From Tigriopus japonicus (lineage: Eukaryota; Arthropoda; Copepoda; Harpacticoida; Harpacticidae), in the NCBI GenBank assembly GCA_010645155.1, contig CM021315.1:2915519-2979518 (forward strand): a stretch of DNA of 64,000 nt, written 5' to 3'. Of the stretch, positions 10,418-21,640 are shown piece after piece. The notes below the pieces were generated by a model. It was not told the origin of the DNA, made no database searches, and saw nothing but the letters and a program-made list of their open reading frames with translations. A program made the translations under genes and the position numbers. Positions within the stretch are counted from its first letter, which is position 1. Each line of letters begins with the position of its first letter.

Positions 10418-13358
10418 TTAGGCTGGGGCTAGACCGTTGTCGGAATCGTCCTGGCGGTTAAGTCTCAAGAACTCTGAATCGTTGTAGCACTCTCTAAAGA
10501 AAGAAAAACAAGTCCAAGTCAATCCCCTCTTACTTTCTGATACTGCGGAAAAGTGCTCGGAGTTACGTTCACAGTTGCTCGTCATTGTCATTTCAACCGA
10601 GTACTATGAATGCTCAGTTTCATTCCGATCTTTTCCTTGACTTTGGTTAAATAAGGGCAGGACAATTATACAACTCACATCTCCATTGCGGGTAATGAGG
10701 TCTCCGTGCAATGATTTTCCACTCGCACGTGGCAAGTTTTGTGGCATACGAGAGAGCAATCACGACAAACATATCCTTGTTTTCCAAGCCGAATGGGAAT
10801 ACTGCTTTGACAGACTTCACATATCGTGCCACTGCAAAACATAGAGACAGCGAATGAGTAAGTTCTTTCAAAATGTTTTGCAAAGTATTCCTCATTGGTT
10901 CCAATACTTGATTATGGCAATGATTACTCACCCTTTGACATGTTTGGCCACAAAAATGTGGTCCATGTAAACATGTAGTTTGACTCCTTTTCTCCTAAGC
11001 TTGCCTTGCTTTGCCATTTCGTATGGAACCAAGTAAGCCCTGCAATTAAACAATTCAGCAAAAAGACCTCTCCACATGCAAGAAGCAGGACCAGAGACAC
11101 TTTATTTGCGTGACTGCTTTTGACAAACCTTTTGATTCCATTCTCCGTACATTCCAAGATCAAGGAGGATTCCTCGTTTAAGTAAGTTCGATTCGACACG
11201 TTACTGATTCCAGATAGGTCGCTTTGACTGGATCCGTCATCTCCAAAATTGGGCACATTCAAAATAGAAGCTGCAGAAGAAATATGGACTTGATCAAAGG
11301 TGACGATCGATTTAAGTCATCGATTTAATCGAATTGCATCAATTCTCTGAATAAATGCCCAAGGTACAGTTTGAATATATCGGTAGCATTATAGATGATT
11401 GTTCATCACGGAGGGCTTTCTTTCGCCGTTTCGTTTGCCAATCTCTCTCATTATAACCTGTTTGTTACCTAGCCAAGATAAAGGCTCTAAATTAGTAGAT
11501 GATTGACCCATAATTTGGCGATTAGTTATTCTTAGAGCTTCAAGAACATGCACAATCGTCAATCCTTTTTGGGGCTGGGGTGGGATTATTTTTTGTTCGT
11601 TTTACAGGTTTGGTAGAAGTAAGGCAGGCCAAGAAAAATAGGTCAATCATTAGAAAAAAGGCAAATAAAATGGCCCAATCTTACAATTGCCAGCAATTTC
11701 AAACTTTTTTAAGGATTTTTTGAAATGGAGGGAGCTCTTGTATTTATTCCCGTCCAATGGAGGGAACGGGTCAAAACATTTTCGACCTAAAAAAAAAAGA
11801 TTTTTGGACCCCGGTTGGATAATCCGTTTTTTTCAAACTTGTTGTGGATTTTTTTTTTCTTCATCTTTCAAGAATAATTAGACCAGACTTCAACTACGTA
11901 ATCATCGGTGAGATTATATCAAAACAACTGAAATCGTTATTGCCAGGGAACGGCGTTGATTGTCTTATTGTCACTTATTTCGTTTGTGAACTTGAAGCAT
12001 GTCTTGGTGCCCTAAAATTCGCTCTGATTTATGAAGAGTTGAATATTTCCAAAGAAGGAGAAAATATCACTAGCGTTCTAGACAAATATCTCCCAATTGG
12101 CAAAGAAGGATGCAGAATGTACTAGCTAGTCCGATCGAAAGAGGATGTCCTCCCAAAGAATTGCGCATGACTGCTTCACCTCATTTGGTCCATCAACAGA
12201 GATTCTTCTTACCCGATTGCCAACTACCCGAGAGAGCTCCCTTCCAGCTTCCCAAAGTAAGACTGCACTCGCTCATTGAATCAGAAATTGAGCACGATAA
12301 GGACGAGGAAGACGAGCAAGAGGAAGTAGGAGGAGGGGAAGATAACGCTGAATTGTCTCGTCGGTGTCCATGATGCTTGATGTTGGTTCGATAACGGCGA
12401 GGGTGCTCTGATGACCGTCAGGATAGGGTGCGCATTAGTAAAAAGGAGTAACGATTATTGTGGTTTGGATGTAATGAAGGGGACGGTTTTGTGGATCAGA
12501 AACTATGAGTGCTGGGCAACAAATGTCAAAAAATACGAAACGGGACTCATTTCAAAATGCTCGGGATCAATCAATGTATTAAAAGATATTGCCATATTTT
12601 CCTTTGCTCTAGATAATTCACAACTCATCGTAATAGGTTCTAGTCTACGGAATGCTTCACATTGTTGTTAATACTGATTTCAAGATTCGTGCAAATGTTT
12701 ACATAATTTTCGATCAAAAACGAAACCGAAGTTTTTTATATACCATGACCAACACCTAACTTATGTCTAACATATTAACTAAAGGCCGCGAAGGTAAAAA
12801 CCAGATTGATCAAAAGGTAAACAGTTATGTCAATAATCCAAAAAAACGAATTTTGGGTATAAACGTCCTTTAATTCCAATGCCCTTTTAATTTTTTTCAA
12901 TTTTTTTTTGCTTTGGTCATAGCCAAATCTCATTTCAACGTATGTTGAAGTCTGATTTCAACATGTGCTATAGTCTGACTTCAACTTGTGTTAAAGTCTC
13001 ATTTAGACATTCTGGAAATAGGCCATAAGATTTTCGTCGCAAACAATCGAAATTGGTCCATATTTTGCTGGCTTAACCATGTCAAAAATTATCAGGCATC
13101 CTTGGGTCAATCTCAATCTCTTTTTACCTCCGGTTCTGAGCTCCATCAATGATCTTCCGCGGTCTGACGAAATTGATCGCTGCTGATATTCTGTCTTTGG
13201 ACTAGACCCATTCCCTAGCGTGTTAGTTTTCTGATGATCTTTACAAAGATGCTGTTCCAAGGAAAGGGATCTTGCAGTGGCACTCAAACGATGGCGAAGC
13301 GATTTGATCAGGCTCTTTTTTCCTGTTCTCCGACCGCGAGTTATGATCGGGCTGGTAT
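10418..13358 (-). CDS. C1 zinc-finger protein, last five exons
   Basis: Exons at 13358-13128, 11270-11129, 11039-10932, 10831-10679 and 10493-10418 join in consistent phase with GT-AG introns and end in TAA (10420-10418). The fourth and third exons from the 5' side together encode a full C1 signature: H-x12-C-x2-C-x14-C-x2-C-x4-H-x2-C-x7-C, with the QG pair common in lipid-binding C1 domains. Upstream is a Ser/Arg-rich segment, downstream a short acidic tail ending NGLAPA. C1 domains bind diacylglycerol or act as protein-docking modules at membranes. There is no start codon: the first exon seen begins with a split codon needing one base from upstream. That base fits the end of the C2 exons at 42062. 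Which C1 family this is I cannot say. Confidence 0.78.
11891..12373 (+). other. Coding-like region of unknown origin inside the C1-gene intron
   Basis: Two overlapping plus-strand frames look more protein-like than their surroundings. One runs to 12125 (residues such as EIISKQLKSLLPGNG and LDKYLPIGKEGCRMY). The other runs from 12110 to a possible donor (CCCAAA then GTAAGA, about 12258) and on into an acidic stretch ending at 12373. I find no domain. It lies in an 1857-bp intron (11271-13127), so it could be a nested gene, a lost exon or chance. Confidence 0.25.
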
Positions 13359-13359
13359 C

Positions 13360-14086
13360 TAAATACAAGAGAAATTGCTATGAAATAAAAAACATTGACT
13401 TTAACTAAATCCAAACAGTCAAAAACTTTTTGTAAACTTTTACTTTTTCTATACTTATAATATTTTTGATTTTCTTTTTGTTTTCTTCATCCCAAAATTT
13501 GGAGTGTCCACAAGTAGCGGTTAGTCACTTAAATATGTTCTACACTTTTATCCAGATATAACTAAATCTAACACAAAGAACTTTACATACACGATACACA
13601 AGTATTATTTTGTGCAAGCGTATTTGTGATGGTCCGAAAGTTCCTTTAAGCAAATTGTGGCGATACTTTTGGTTTCGGTTTAAAAACTAAAAAAGGGGGG
13701 TAAACCTTATCCGGTTCCTTAAGAAGTGCATTCCTAAACAGACCAACGACTGGCAAGGCATTAGTATTGAATTAACTACAATGGCGTTACTGAAATTCAG
13801 TGCACGCTTTGTACTGATTGAGTAATGGCACAGCATTTTGCAAAAGCTGTAATCATAATGGATTTTTTTGCTATCAGTAATATACAGGGATAGTCAGAGT
13901 TAGTGAAACACACGTATTGTGAAATAACTCTAGTAAGAAGGTCAATGAAAGCATTGATTTAAAAAGTTGTTTCTGATACAACATATTATGAAATAATGGA
14001 ATATTACTTATGTCCTCTTTTGGGCCAAATCACCGCCTCGAACGACTTGATATCAATGCCACAGTTATTGTTTCTTTTAGACATCC
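13360..14086. other. No gene seen
   Basis: AT-rich, presumably intronic sequence upstream of the 13358 exon. No motifs or repeats that I can match inside the window. Confidence 0.4.
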
Positions 14087-14252
14087 TCCCATCCTGCTTC
14101 CACTAGAACCAAAAGGTGTCCTTGTTGCCTTGTTGGCCTTTTTTTACGATTCAACCAACAGTTGTGGGGACAAATTTAGTCTTTGGCCATCTTGTTCATG
14201 GATCAAGCCGAATTTGATGTGATCTTGAAGGTAATGGCCTTGACCAACGTGC
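14087..14252 (+). repeat. Dispersed repeat, inverted partner at 23939-24085
   Basis: Phrases such as TTGTTGCCTTGTTGGCC, CTTTGGCCATCTTGTTCATG and GATCTTGAAGGTAATGGCC recur in reverse complement at 23939-24085. The open frame here (14010-14222) is not supported as a gene. Confidence 0.6.
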
Positions 14253-14261
14253 AGTACTATA

Positions 14262-15150
14262 TTTTTTTCGGGAAAGTATTTTAGGGTATCTTTATTTAGT
14301 TATTTTTTCGGGAAAGTATCTTAAAGGATCGTTATCTAGATATTTTTTTTGGCAAACTATCTTGAAATATCTTTATCTAGATTGTTCTGTCAGCAAGCTG
14401 AACATTTCAAATTTCCCGCAACAACTTCATGGGAGCAATCGTATCAGATTGTTGTGCTTCTCGGATTACATTTCTAAAATCACGATTCATGGTCAAGGCA
14501 ATCCTTCAAAAATTTAGTGAATTCACATCTAATCTCATCTCATTTTATACATAGTTGGTCGTCCATAGTTCGGTGAGGATAGCTCTTCTTTCCTTTCACC
14601 ACTTTTACATATCTCTGAATGCTTTTATATCTTTTGACAATATTTCTATGATATCTCACTTTGTCGTATTTCAGTCACAAATAATTATCCGGAAATTCGA
14701 ACCTTTGGTTCCTTTGGATATCGTCTTGTGCCAAACATCGTTCCGACGAGAATCAAGGAAGGGTAGAACGAGACCTTGCTGCATAAATCCCAGCACATAG
14801 ACACTTTTTTTGGAAAACTATTTTAAACTATCTTTGTCTAGATAATGTGTTCTCTCAATCTTTTGTTTTAAAGCATCCGTTATGCATTGTTTAGTATGCA
14901 TTATCCCAAAAAGTATCTAGATACTTTTCTTCATAATGCATAAAGCACAAATAATTTGACATAATGCATTATGAAGAAAAGTATCTAGAAGTATCTTATA
15001 TAGATACGTTTTGTGAAAAGTATCTTGAAGTATCTTATCTAGATAGTTTTTTCGGGAAGCTATCTTGGAACTATCTTTATCTAGATACTTTTTCAGGAAA
15101 GTATCTTGAAGTATCTTTAACTAGATACATTTTTTGAGAAGTATCTTATT
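14262..15150 (+). repeat. TATCTAGATA-type repeat element, copy 1
   Basis: Degenerate units of about 30 bp built on TCGGGAAAGTATCTTGAAGTATCTTTATCTAGATA appear at 14262-14390 and 14800-15150. They flank a central block with TAATGCATTATG palindromes (14880-14985). A non-repeat segment (14395-14790) interrupts the first half. The reverse complement of the same arrangement, including the central block, lies at 51683-52232, so this is a mobile element family rather than a local satellite. Confidence 0.6.
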
Positions 15151-15339
15151 ACTTTTGGAACTCCATTGCAAGGCTGAAGTACTACTATCTATGGGATGAT
15201 ATTGCCTTTCTGTTATCGTTGCAACTATGGATTGAACCGAGCAAGTTCAGCTGGTTGCATATTGTCACTTTTTATTTCACTTTCGTTTCCACCTTCTTAG
15301 AATATACATCTCGTTCCAATTACTTCTTTCGCCTTACTT

Positions 15340-15886
15340 CTTCCACCCTTCCAGGATCATGCGATGGCGCAGTTGGCACGTACGGATTCTTTAAGTACTG
15401 TCGTCTGCGGCTCATGGATCAAGCCGCTTGATCTAAACCGTGGTTTTCATCACCATTGGTGGCGTGATTTAACCCTTCGTGGTCCAAGTGTCCCCTGCGG
15501 TAGTCCGTGGTCCCATCCATCCGGAGTTACCACGTGGTGTTAAGATTTGGTCCCGTCACCTCGTGTCCGTGGATATCTTCGCCGTTTTCGTCAACTCCTT
15601 TGTCACGTGAGCCACGTCCGATCGTGAGGCGGTTCAGATCTTGAAGGCCAGTCGAAAAGGATTCAAATCCGCTTTGACTAAGGCCAGGAATGTGGCCGAA
15701 TCCGCATTCGAAGATTTCGTCGAGGGAGATGATCCGGTAATATTAGAAACTTTCATTTATCACTGGGCCGACCGGTTACAGAAGTTTTCTCACGCCGAAG
15801 ATCAAGTCGTTTGCCATTTGGCATCCGATGTCAAGGATTCTGATCCAGCCGTAGACGAGCACCTTACGTCAATAGTAAGGGAGTAA
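15340..15886 (+). pseudogene. Possible LTR-retrotransposon leader and gag fragment
   Basis: TGGCGCAGTTGGCACG at about 15366 resembles a tRNA primer-binding site. It is followed at 15611-15886 by an open frame with a basic, helical start (KASRKGFKSALTKARN) and a charged body, like the N-terminal gag region of BEL/Pao elements. The region is more GC-rich than its flanks. No pol follows and no LTR pair is visible. The gag call rests on general resemblance only. Confidence 0.35.
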
Positions 15887-16439
15887 GGGAACAGGGAGAC
15901 GCCCTGCATCGTAAATGCTGCTTTAAGCATGTAATGTACTTGGTTAGACATTTTGGGCCGCTTTTAAATACACTTTAATATCATCTAATCTATGTTTAAA
16001 AATATCAATGTTTTATCGTAAATCATTGACTTCTAATTCTAAGTGGGAGATTCACATTCAGCTAGTGTCCATGAAACGTCGGGACTGCCACTTACTATCA
16101 AATGCCTAGCTGCTTGCTTCGATTCCCGTTTCCTTTAACAAATCATGATTATAGTACCCCTTGCGAGCGGTCATCCGAGATCGAGACGGAACTCTCGCAT
16201 GTCCATGATCAGAAAAATAAAACACTCAAATGTACGAGTGTGCATCTTGATGACTTGCGATTGCCTGCTACTAATATGTCCAGTCAGACACCAAAATTTC
16301 GCACCTCCTTCACTCGTAAATTTTTGGCAAGTCGGACACTCGTAATTTCTCTGAATCCGCACAAATTGTGCGGAGGTTAGAATTGCCAGTCAAGTCTTTA
16401 AAATTATCAAACGCTCCATTCAGCCAGTTTTCAAATGAA

Positions 16440-16930
16440 TTTATATAAATCATTGCAACTGTATAGGCTAATTTTCGCAGAAAAGTATTAAAACTGAGTA
16501 TTGGCAAGCGCAACGAAGATGTTTCCAAAAATCCGCTCGTCAGCTGCCTTCGTTCGAGGCTTGCCAACAAATCTCAAATGTTGTTCCCTCTTGTACACGA
16601 GAGTTGTATCTTAGCACACAAATGGCTTTTAAATATCCAAAACAAGTTCAGATGACAGAGCAATGGGCTAAGAAATAAAATGCCCAGAGTTTAGTCATGC
16701 TAAAGCAATCTCTGTACTTTTTTATTATGATAAAATGAAATAAAAGTGATGTGGTGAAAAAACTATCTAAACTACTACCAGACCAAAATACAAACGAATC
16801 TTCATTTCTATTGTATAAATATAGTGGGGAGGGAATGTTCTTTGGTGTATTTCAATTTAATCTACAAAATCATGGTGTTGTAATTATTTGAAGCTAAACT
16901 TTAAACAAGAATTCCAATATTGGAGAGCAC
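16440..16930 (+). repeat. Dispersed repeat A, copy 2
   Basis: Collinear with 2510-3060. The 16150-16380 segment just upstream also shows partial similarity to 41560-41700 (for example CTAATATGTCCAGTC), so several old repeats overlap here. Confidence 0.55.
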
Positions 16931-17069
16931 ATTTTCGCAAAATTAGATTTCCTTTAGTGCGATCTTCATCCTAAGAATCTTAGTTCATGTTTTTTAGTTA
17001 AGGCATGTTAGGTTAATTTAGCAACATTAACAAAATATTAACTCTAACATAATATTTTTGTTCTTACTA

Positions 17070-17710
17070 ATGGGACACTGCAATCGCATGCGTTTTCTTT
17101 TCTTACCGCTGGAGCCACCACCCCAACTACAATCCGCCTGTCTTAGCTTGGAAGAAGCGAGAGTGCTTCAGTTAAAACGTAATAAATCCCTCCTGTGAAA
17201 GGCCTTTTGCCAAAATGAGAACAGAATTGACTAGGGTAGAGACATATCTAAGTCATCAAACAATCACTCTCAACATTGGTTGACAAAATGCCGAGCATTT
17301 TACGATCAAAACGATAATGATGATTTCACTTTTCCTCACACTCCAGCCTCAGCTGCCGCGTCTCGTCTGCCTTCAAGAAGAGAGCGAGCAATTTTGAAAT
17401 TTCCCGCTAAGGTAACGGAGCGCAGACTGGCAAAGTAGGGCTGGACTGTGAAGAAGCGTAATATCTTCGCTATCATTTTGATCGTAAAATCCTCAGCATT
17501 TTGTCAACCAATGTTGAGAGTGATTGTTTAATGACTCAGATATGTCTCTACCCCAGTCAATTCTGTTCTCATTTTGGCCAAAGGCAGGAGGGATTTATCA
17601 CGTTTTAACTGAAGCACTCTCACTTCTTCCAACCCAAGACAGGCGGATTGAAGTTGGGGTGGTGGCTCCAGCGGTAAGAAAAGTAAACACATGTGATTAC
17701 AGTGTCCCAT
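17070..17710. mobile_element. Foldback element, copy 1 (long inverted arms)
   Basis: The ends ATGGGACACTG (17070) and CAGTGTCCCAT (17710) are exact inverses. The inverted arms continue inward for roughly 230-270 bp, through segments such as GGAGCCACCACCCCAAC and AACATTGGTTGACAAAATGC. A unique central loop of about 130 bp lies near 17320-17450. Copies occur at 34876-35670 and, diverged, at 39969-42046. Open frames in the arms are mirror images of each other and not genes. I cannot fix a target-site duplication. Confidence 0.8.
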
Positions 17711-18601
17711 TTAGAATTGGTCTATATATCAACATAACGGATGGGGTACTGCTTTACATGACGTTCACATTTAATATCTAACTTTGTTGCTATTAAATCG
17801 TTCTCAAAGTGCATGTTATCATATAATTGCATAAAAAACCAGGATTTTCATTTTCTTTATTTATATTTTCATCCAAAAGATTGCACACAATTGGTATCAA
17901 AAGTTATAACTTATCTTTTTTATTTGAATTGCATCATGGCACCAATGTTTGTTAGCTTCCCAACCGTAGTAATTAAATCATAAGTTGTAGCCCAGGGAAA
18001 ATGAAGCAACATTTTGATTAAAGGTCATCTTTACAAAAAAATGAACATTAAAGTTGTAATCCGGGCCATAAAACACAGATTTAGATTTAAATTGCACAAA
18101 TGATGAAAGAATATATTGAAACCAACAAATTGTTTCTTCATTAATAACGACACAGAAATATGACTGAAGTTTCAGCAAGTTGTCATTCTATTTTGTACAT
18201 TTGTCTAATTTTGTAAAAGCTAAGCTTTTTCTTCTCTTTCCTGTGCTTTTGTTCCTTGCCCACTTCATGATCCTGATACCATAGGTATCTCATCAACATT
18301 ATCCCACTCAGTCAAATTTTAACATGGCACATTCATTTGTTGTCATTTCATTATGTGGTGCTTGGTTTTATCTCTTGAAAGCCTTCATCAGATCCAATGT
18401 TTGTTCAAAATTATTGTCTAAGAATAGGTATATTTTAAGATATTTGTTTTTCTGCCGATTTCTATGGCTACCCAATACATAGCTTAAAGTCAGATTGGCC
18501 TTTTTCCCTAATTGGGAGCCTCCATAAACCCATTTTAATGAAATACGTCAAAATTTGACCCGTTTCTTCACCACTGTACAGTGTACACTCCATCAACGAG
18601 G
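17711..18601. other. No gene seen
   Basis: AT-rich spacer between the foldback element and the LINE-B tail. Confidence 0.45.
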
Positions 18602-18719
18602 GTGTGTGTGTGTGTAATCAGGTTTTATTATCTGTAGATTTTGTAAAAAAATTTTACAGAGAGTCTCTTAGCTTGATTGCTAGTTTTGACTGCTTAATTG
18701 TGCTGTTGCAGACGGTCGA

Positions 18720-21629
18720 CTACAGAGGGCAAGAGCGAGCAAACCTCGCCGCCGCAAGTCTTGCAGCGCTCTCGGTAGTTGCCGATCTGAGGCCATTGCA
18801 CTCGTTCCAAATACGAGGCGCGCTCCGGGTCAAGGAGGCGTTCCTCGCTGCCGCCGGCACGGCCACCAGGCCCGCCGCTGCCGCCCGTGTCTTCGCGGAC
18901 GCGAGGGGAACGTGCAGCGTCTCCTGCAGGGGGAAGGAGGCGGCCGTCGCCCTCCAGGCCTCCATGGCGGACCTGAAGACCGCCATCCTGTTGTAAGAGT
19001 CCATGTTGCACTTATTTAAGAGGGTCGAGATTGGAACTTTATCCTCTCTCTTCACTCCTAACAATGTTCTGCACATATTATTCAGGGACACCTGCAGCTT
19101 CTCCGCGGCGGCCTCCGACGGATCGGCGTCGCTCAACCGGGGGTTGGCGGAGAGGGGGAGGTCGGCGTGCAACCTGCCGAGGACGAGGGCCTTCGCCACC
19201 ATGTTGAGGGGACGTCCTCGAGGGATATGGTTGGAGAGACGTCGGACCAGCGCAACGCGTCTGCGAACATCATCGCAGAGCGAATCCCTGCAGAATGCAA
19301 GGTTGGCGTTGATGACGGAGCCAAGGACGCTTATCTGCTTGCTGGGGTGGATGTCGGCGCCGTCGATGTTCACACTGCAGTTTGCGAGGGCAGGTGAGCG
19401 GCCATGTAGTAAAAGCTGCGTCTTGTCTCGGTTTACTTTTAGGCCCAGTTCGGCCGCGGCCTTGACGAAGTCGGCGGCCTGCTTCTCGATGAGGACGGCG
19501 AGCTCCTCCCATGTGTCTGCCCAGAACCATGCCGTTGTGTCGTCGGCGTAGACAGACGATGCATCAAAGACGGACGCTAGGTTGCGAGTAACGATGAGAA
19601 AGAGGAGCGGTCCAGCAACAGACCCCTGCCTAACGCCGTACTCCATGTTCAGGATCTTCGACCTGGCCCCGTTCCACTGCACCAGCTGCTTCCCCCCTTC
19701 CATGTAGGACTCCACCCACCGGATGGCGGACGGCAGGAATCCAAGGTCGATCAGCTGCTTCTTAAGGGCGGACATGCTGACCGTGTCGAAGGCCGCGCTC
19801 AAGTCGAACGCTGCAACTGCCAGGAGGGGCTTCTTCCTGGACTCCCACGACGCATGAGCAGACGCAACCGCGGTGACGGTCGATCTTCCTGCTCGGAACC
19901 CATGCTGATGATGGGGCAGTCCCTCTCTCTTCTCCAGATAAGACATTATTTGTGACACCGCGGCCTTTTCCAACACCTTCGACAGCGTCGGGAGCAGCGC
20001 CACCGGCCTGTAGGAGGACGCGGATGTCGTCGACTTCCCCCCTCCCTTGTGCAACGGCCGTATGATCGACGTCTTAAAGGAGTCCGGGAAGCTGCCCATC
20101 GTGAGGGAGGTCGTGCACATGAGGGCGATTGGAGGGGCGAGGACGTCCAATCCCATTTTATAAACAGCAATCGGTAAGCCATCTATACCAAAGGATTTCT
20201 TCGGCTTCATTGCTTTTATAATTTTTGCAATCTTACCGGCCGTCACACCCTCGAACGAGAATTTTGGCTGGGGGGCCGGGGACTGCAGCATAGAGGAGGG
20301 CTGCGAGTACAGCGTCGGCGACGTGGACGTGGACGGAGGCGTAGATGGCGACGCGGACGAGGTCGGTGAGGAGGGAGACACGTCCAGCTTTGCGTCGAGG
20401 TGAGTACGAATGTCCTTCACCTTGTTGATGTAGTACTCATTGCAGATATCCGCGGCTTCCAAGTCAGAACTAGCCCCCTCCAGGAGAGGGAGTCCTCCCT
20501 GGGACTTGCCAGAGAGGCCGGCCACAATGTCCCAAACAGCGTCCTGGCCTTGTTCTTCGACACTGCGCAACGTAGACAAAAGTTTATCACGTTTCACTAG
20601 TGAAGAGGCTTTGTTGTGAAGCTTTCGATATGAGGGTAAGTTCATGCTTCTTGCTTTGTCTCTCTCCCTTATCATTTTCTTCGTCTCCCTCGACAGGTAC
20701 ACGGTCTTGCCCTGCCGCACGAGGATGGTCTCCTCTGGGACAACGATGTCCAGTGCTGCCGTGACCCCGGCGCGGACGTAGAGGGACAGTTCGTCTGGGC
20801 TCATGCCACGATCATGAACTTCCCAATTCCAAGAGCTGAGAGCTTCAAGGAAAGGGCCTGAGCGAAGCTTGTGGAATGGGCGTCGCGCAATCTTCTTCAT
20901 CTTACTCGGCCTCCTTGCGACCTTGGCGTCGTCCGGGGCCAAGCTCAGCAGCACGGGGAAGTGATCCGACGGGGCATCGGGGAGCAGCGTGGCCGTGCAC
21001 GGCAACAACTTCCCGCTGACGAAGATGACGTCAATGATGGACTCCCTGTGCTGGCCATCATGCTTCCCATAAGACCTCCAAGTGGAGCCCGTTGGGAGCC
21101 ACTGCAGGTCAGCCGCGTCCATGGCTTCCCTGAACTTCCTAAGAAGCGGCCAAGGGCTGTAGCCGTCCGGCACCTGCCTCGCCATGTTGAGGTTGACGTC
21201 GCCGGCCAACACCACGCTGTACCTCTGATTGCTGGTGGCCTCCCCCACCTGCTTCAGGATGGAGTCCAGCTGCACGTTCTGGAACTCTGACGATGAGAGG
21301 GCGGACGGCGATGCGTGGTTGGGCGTCCACTGGCGGTAGACAGCACCAACCCTGAGCTTGTGCTTGTTCACCTCAAACCAGATTGATGGGACATCATCCT
21401 CCATCAATTCCTCCATCACTCTGCAGTCGCCCAACGAGGCCCTGTAGAGCAGCAGCAGCCTCATCTTGGAGCCTGGGCTGGTCTTCGGATACACAGTGAT
21501 GTAGCCAGGGAAGGAGACGCTGCGGGACCTCAGCTCCGTCTCGCAGATCACCGCCACGTCCGTCTCTTCAAGCAGAAGTTGCAACTGCAGCTCCTTTGTG
21601 GTAGCCAGGCCGGCTATGTTCCACGTCAT
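18720..21629 (-). CDS. LINE-B ORF2: endonuclease and reverse transcriptase, intact
   Basis: 969 residues, starting at the ATG of MTWNIAGL just 11 nt after the ORF1 stop; the open frame extends further upstream, but there it is an out-of-frame reading of ORF1. The APE endonuclease (about 1-230) shows the MTWNIAG start, the acidic CETELRS, GAVYRQWTPN, LAGDVNLN and SDHFPVLL. The RT (about 460-760) shows FDLSAAFDTVS, YGVRQGSVAGPLLF and an intact VYADDTTAW catalytic motif. A C-terminal region follows that matches the equivalent part of LINE-C at 46630-47017, without an obvious zinc knuckle. It makes first-strand cDNA at nicked target DNA. ORF2 is probably translated by reinitiation or internal entry, judging from the stop-to-start spacing. 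Confidence 0.92.
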   Translation of the reverse strand: MTWNIAGLATTKELQLQLLLEETDVAVICETELRSRSVSFPGYITVYPKTSPGSKMRLLLLYRASLGDCRVMEELMEDDVPSIWFEVNKHKLRVGAVYRQWTPNHASPSALSSSEFQNVQLDSILKQVGEATSNQRYSVVLAGDVNLNMARQVPDGYSPWPLLRKFREAMDAADLQWLPTGSTWRSYGKHDGQHRESIIDVIFVSGKLLPCTATLLPDAPSDHFPVLLSLAPDDAKVARRPSKMKKIARRPFHKLRSGPFLEALSSWNWEVHDRGMSPDELSLYVRAGVTAALDIVVPEETILVRQGKTVYLSRETKKMIRERDKARSMNLPSYRKLHNKASSLVKRDKLLSTLRSVEEQGQDAVWDIVAGLSGKSQGGLPLLEGASSDLEAADICNEYYINKVKDIRTHLDAKLDVSPSSPTSSASPSTPPSTSTSPTLYSQPSSMLQSPAPQPKFSFEGVTAGKIAKIIKAMKPKKSFGIDGLPIAVYKMGLDVLAPPIALMCTTSLTMGSFPDSFKTSIIRPLHKGGGKSTTSASSYRPVALLPTLSKVLEKAAVSQIMSYLEKREGLPHHQHGFRAGRSTVTAVASAHASWESRKKPLLAVAAFDLSAAFDTVSMSALKKQLIDLGFLPSAIRWVESYMEGGKQLVQWNGARSKILNMEYGVRQGSVAGPLLFLIVTRNLASVFDASSVYADDTTAWFWADTWEELAVLIEKQAADFVKAAAELGLKVNRDKTQLLLHGRSPALANCSVNIDGADIHPSKQISVLGSVINANLAFCRDSLCDDVRRRVALVRRLSNHIPRGRPLNMVAKALVLGRLHADLPLSANPRLSDADPSEAAAEKLQVSLNNMCRTLLGVKREDKVPISTLLNKCNMDSYNRMAVFRSAMEAWRATAASFPLQETLHVPLASAKTRAAAAGLVAVPAAARNASLTRSAPRIWNECNGLRSATTESAARLAAARFARSCPL

Positions 21630-21640
21630 GATGCGGGGTT

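Noticed and set aside
16171..16570. Small minus-strand frames as exons of the C1 gene
   Set aside because: They fall in dispersed repeat A and lack convincing splice sites.
17524..17781. 85-residue frame in foldback copy 1
   Set aside because: It lies in an inverted arm and has a mirrored counterpart, so it reflects the repeat rather than a gene.
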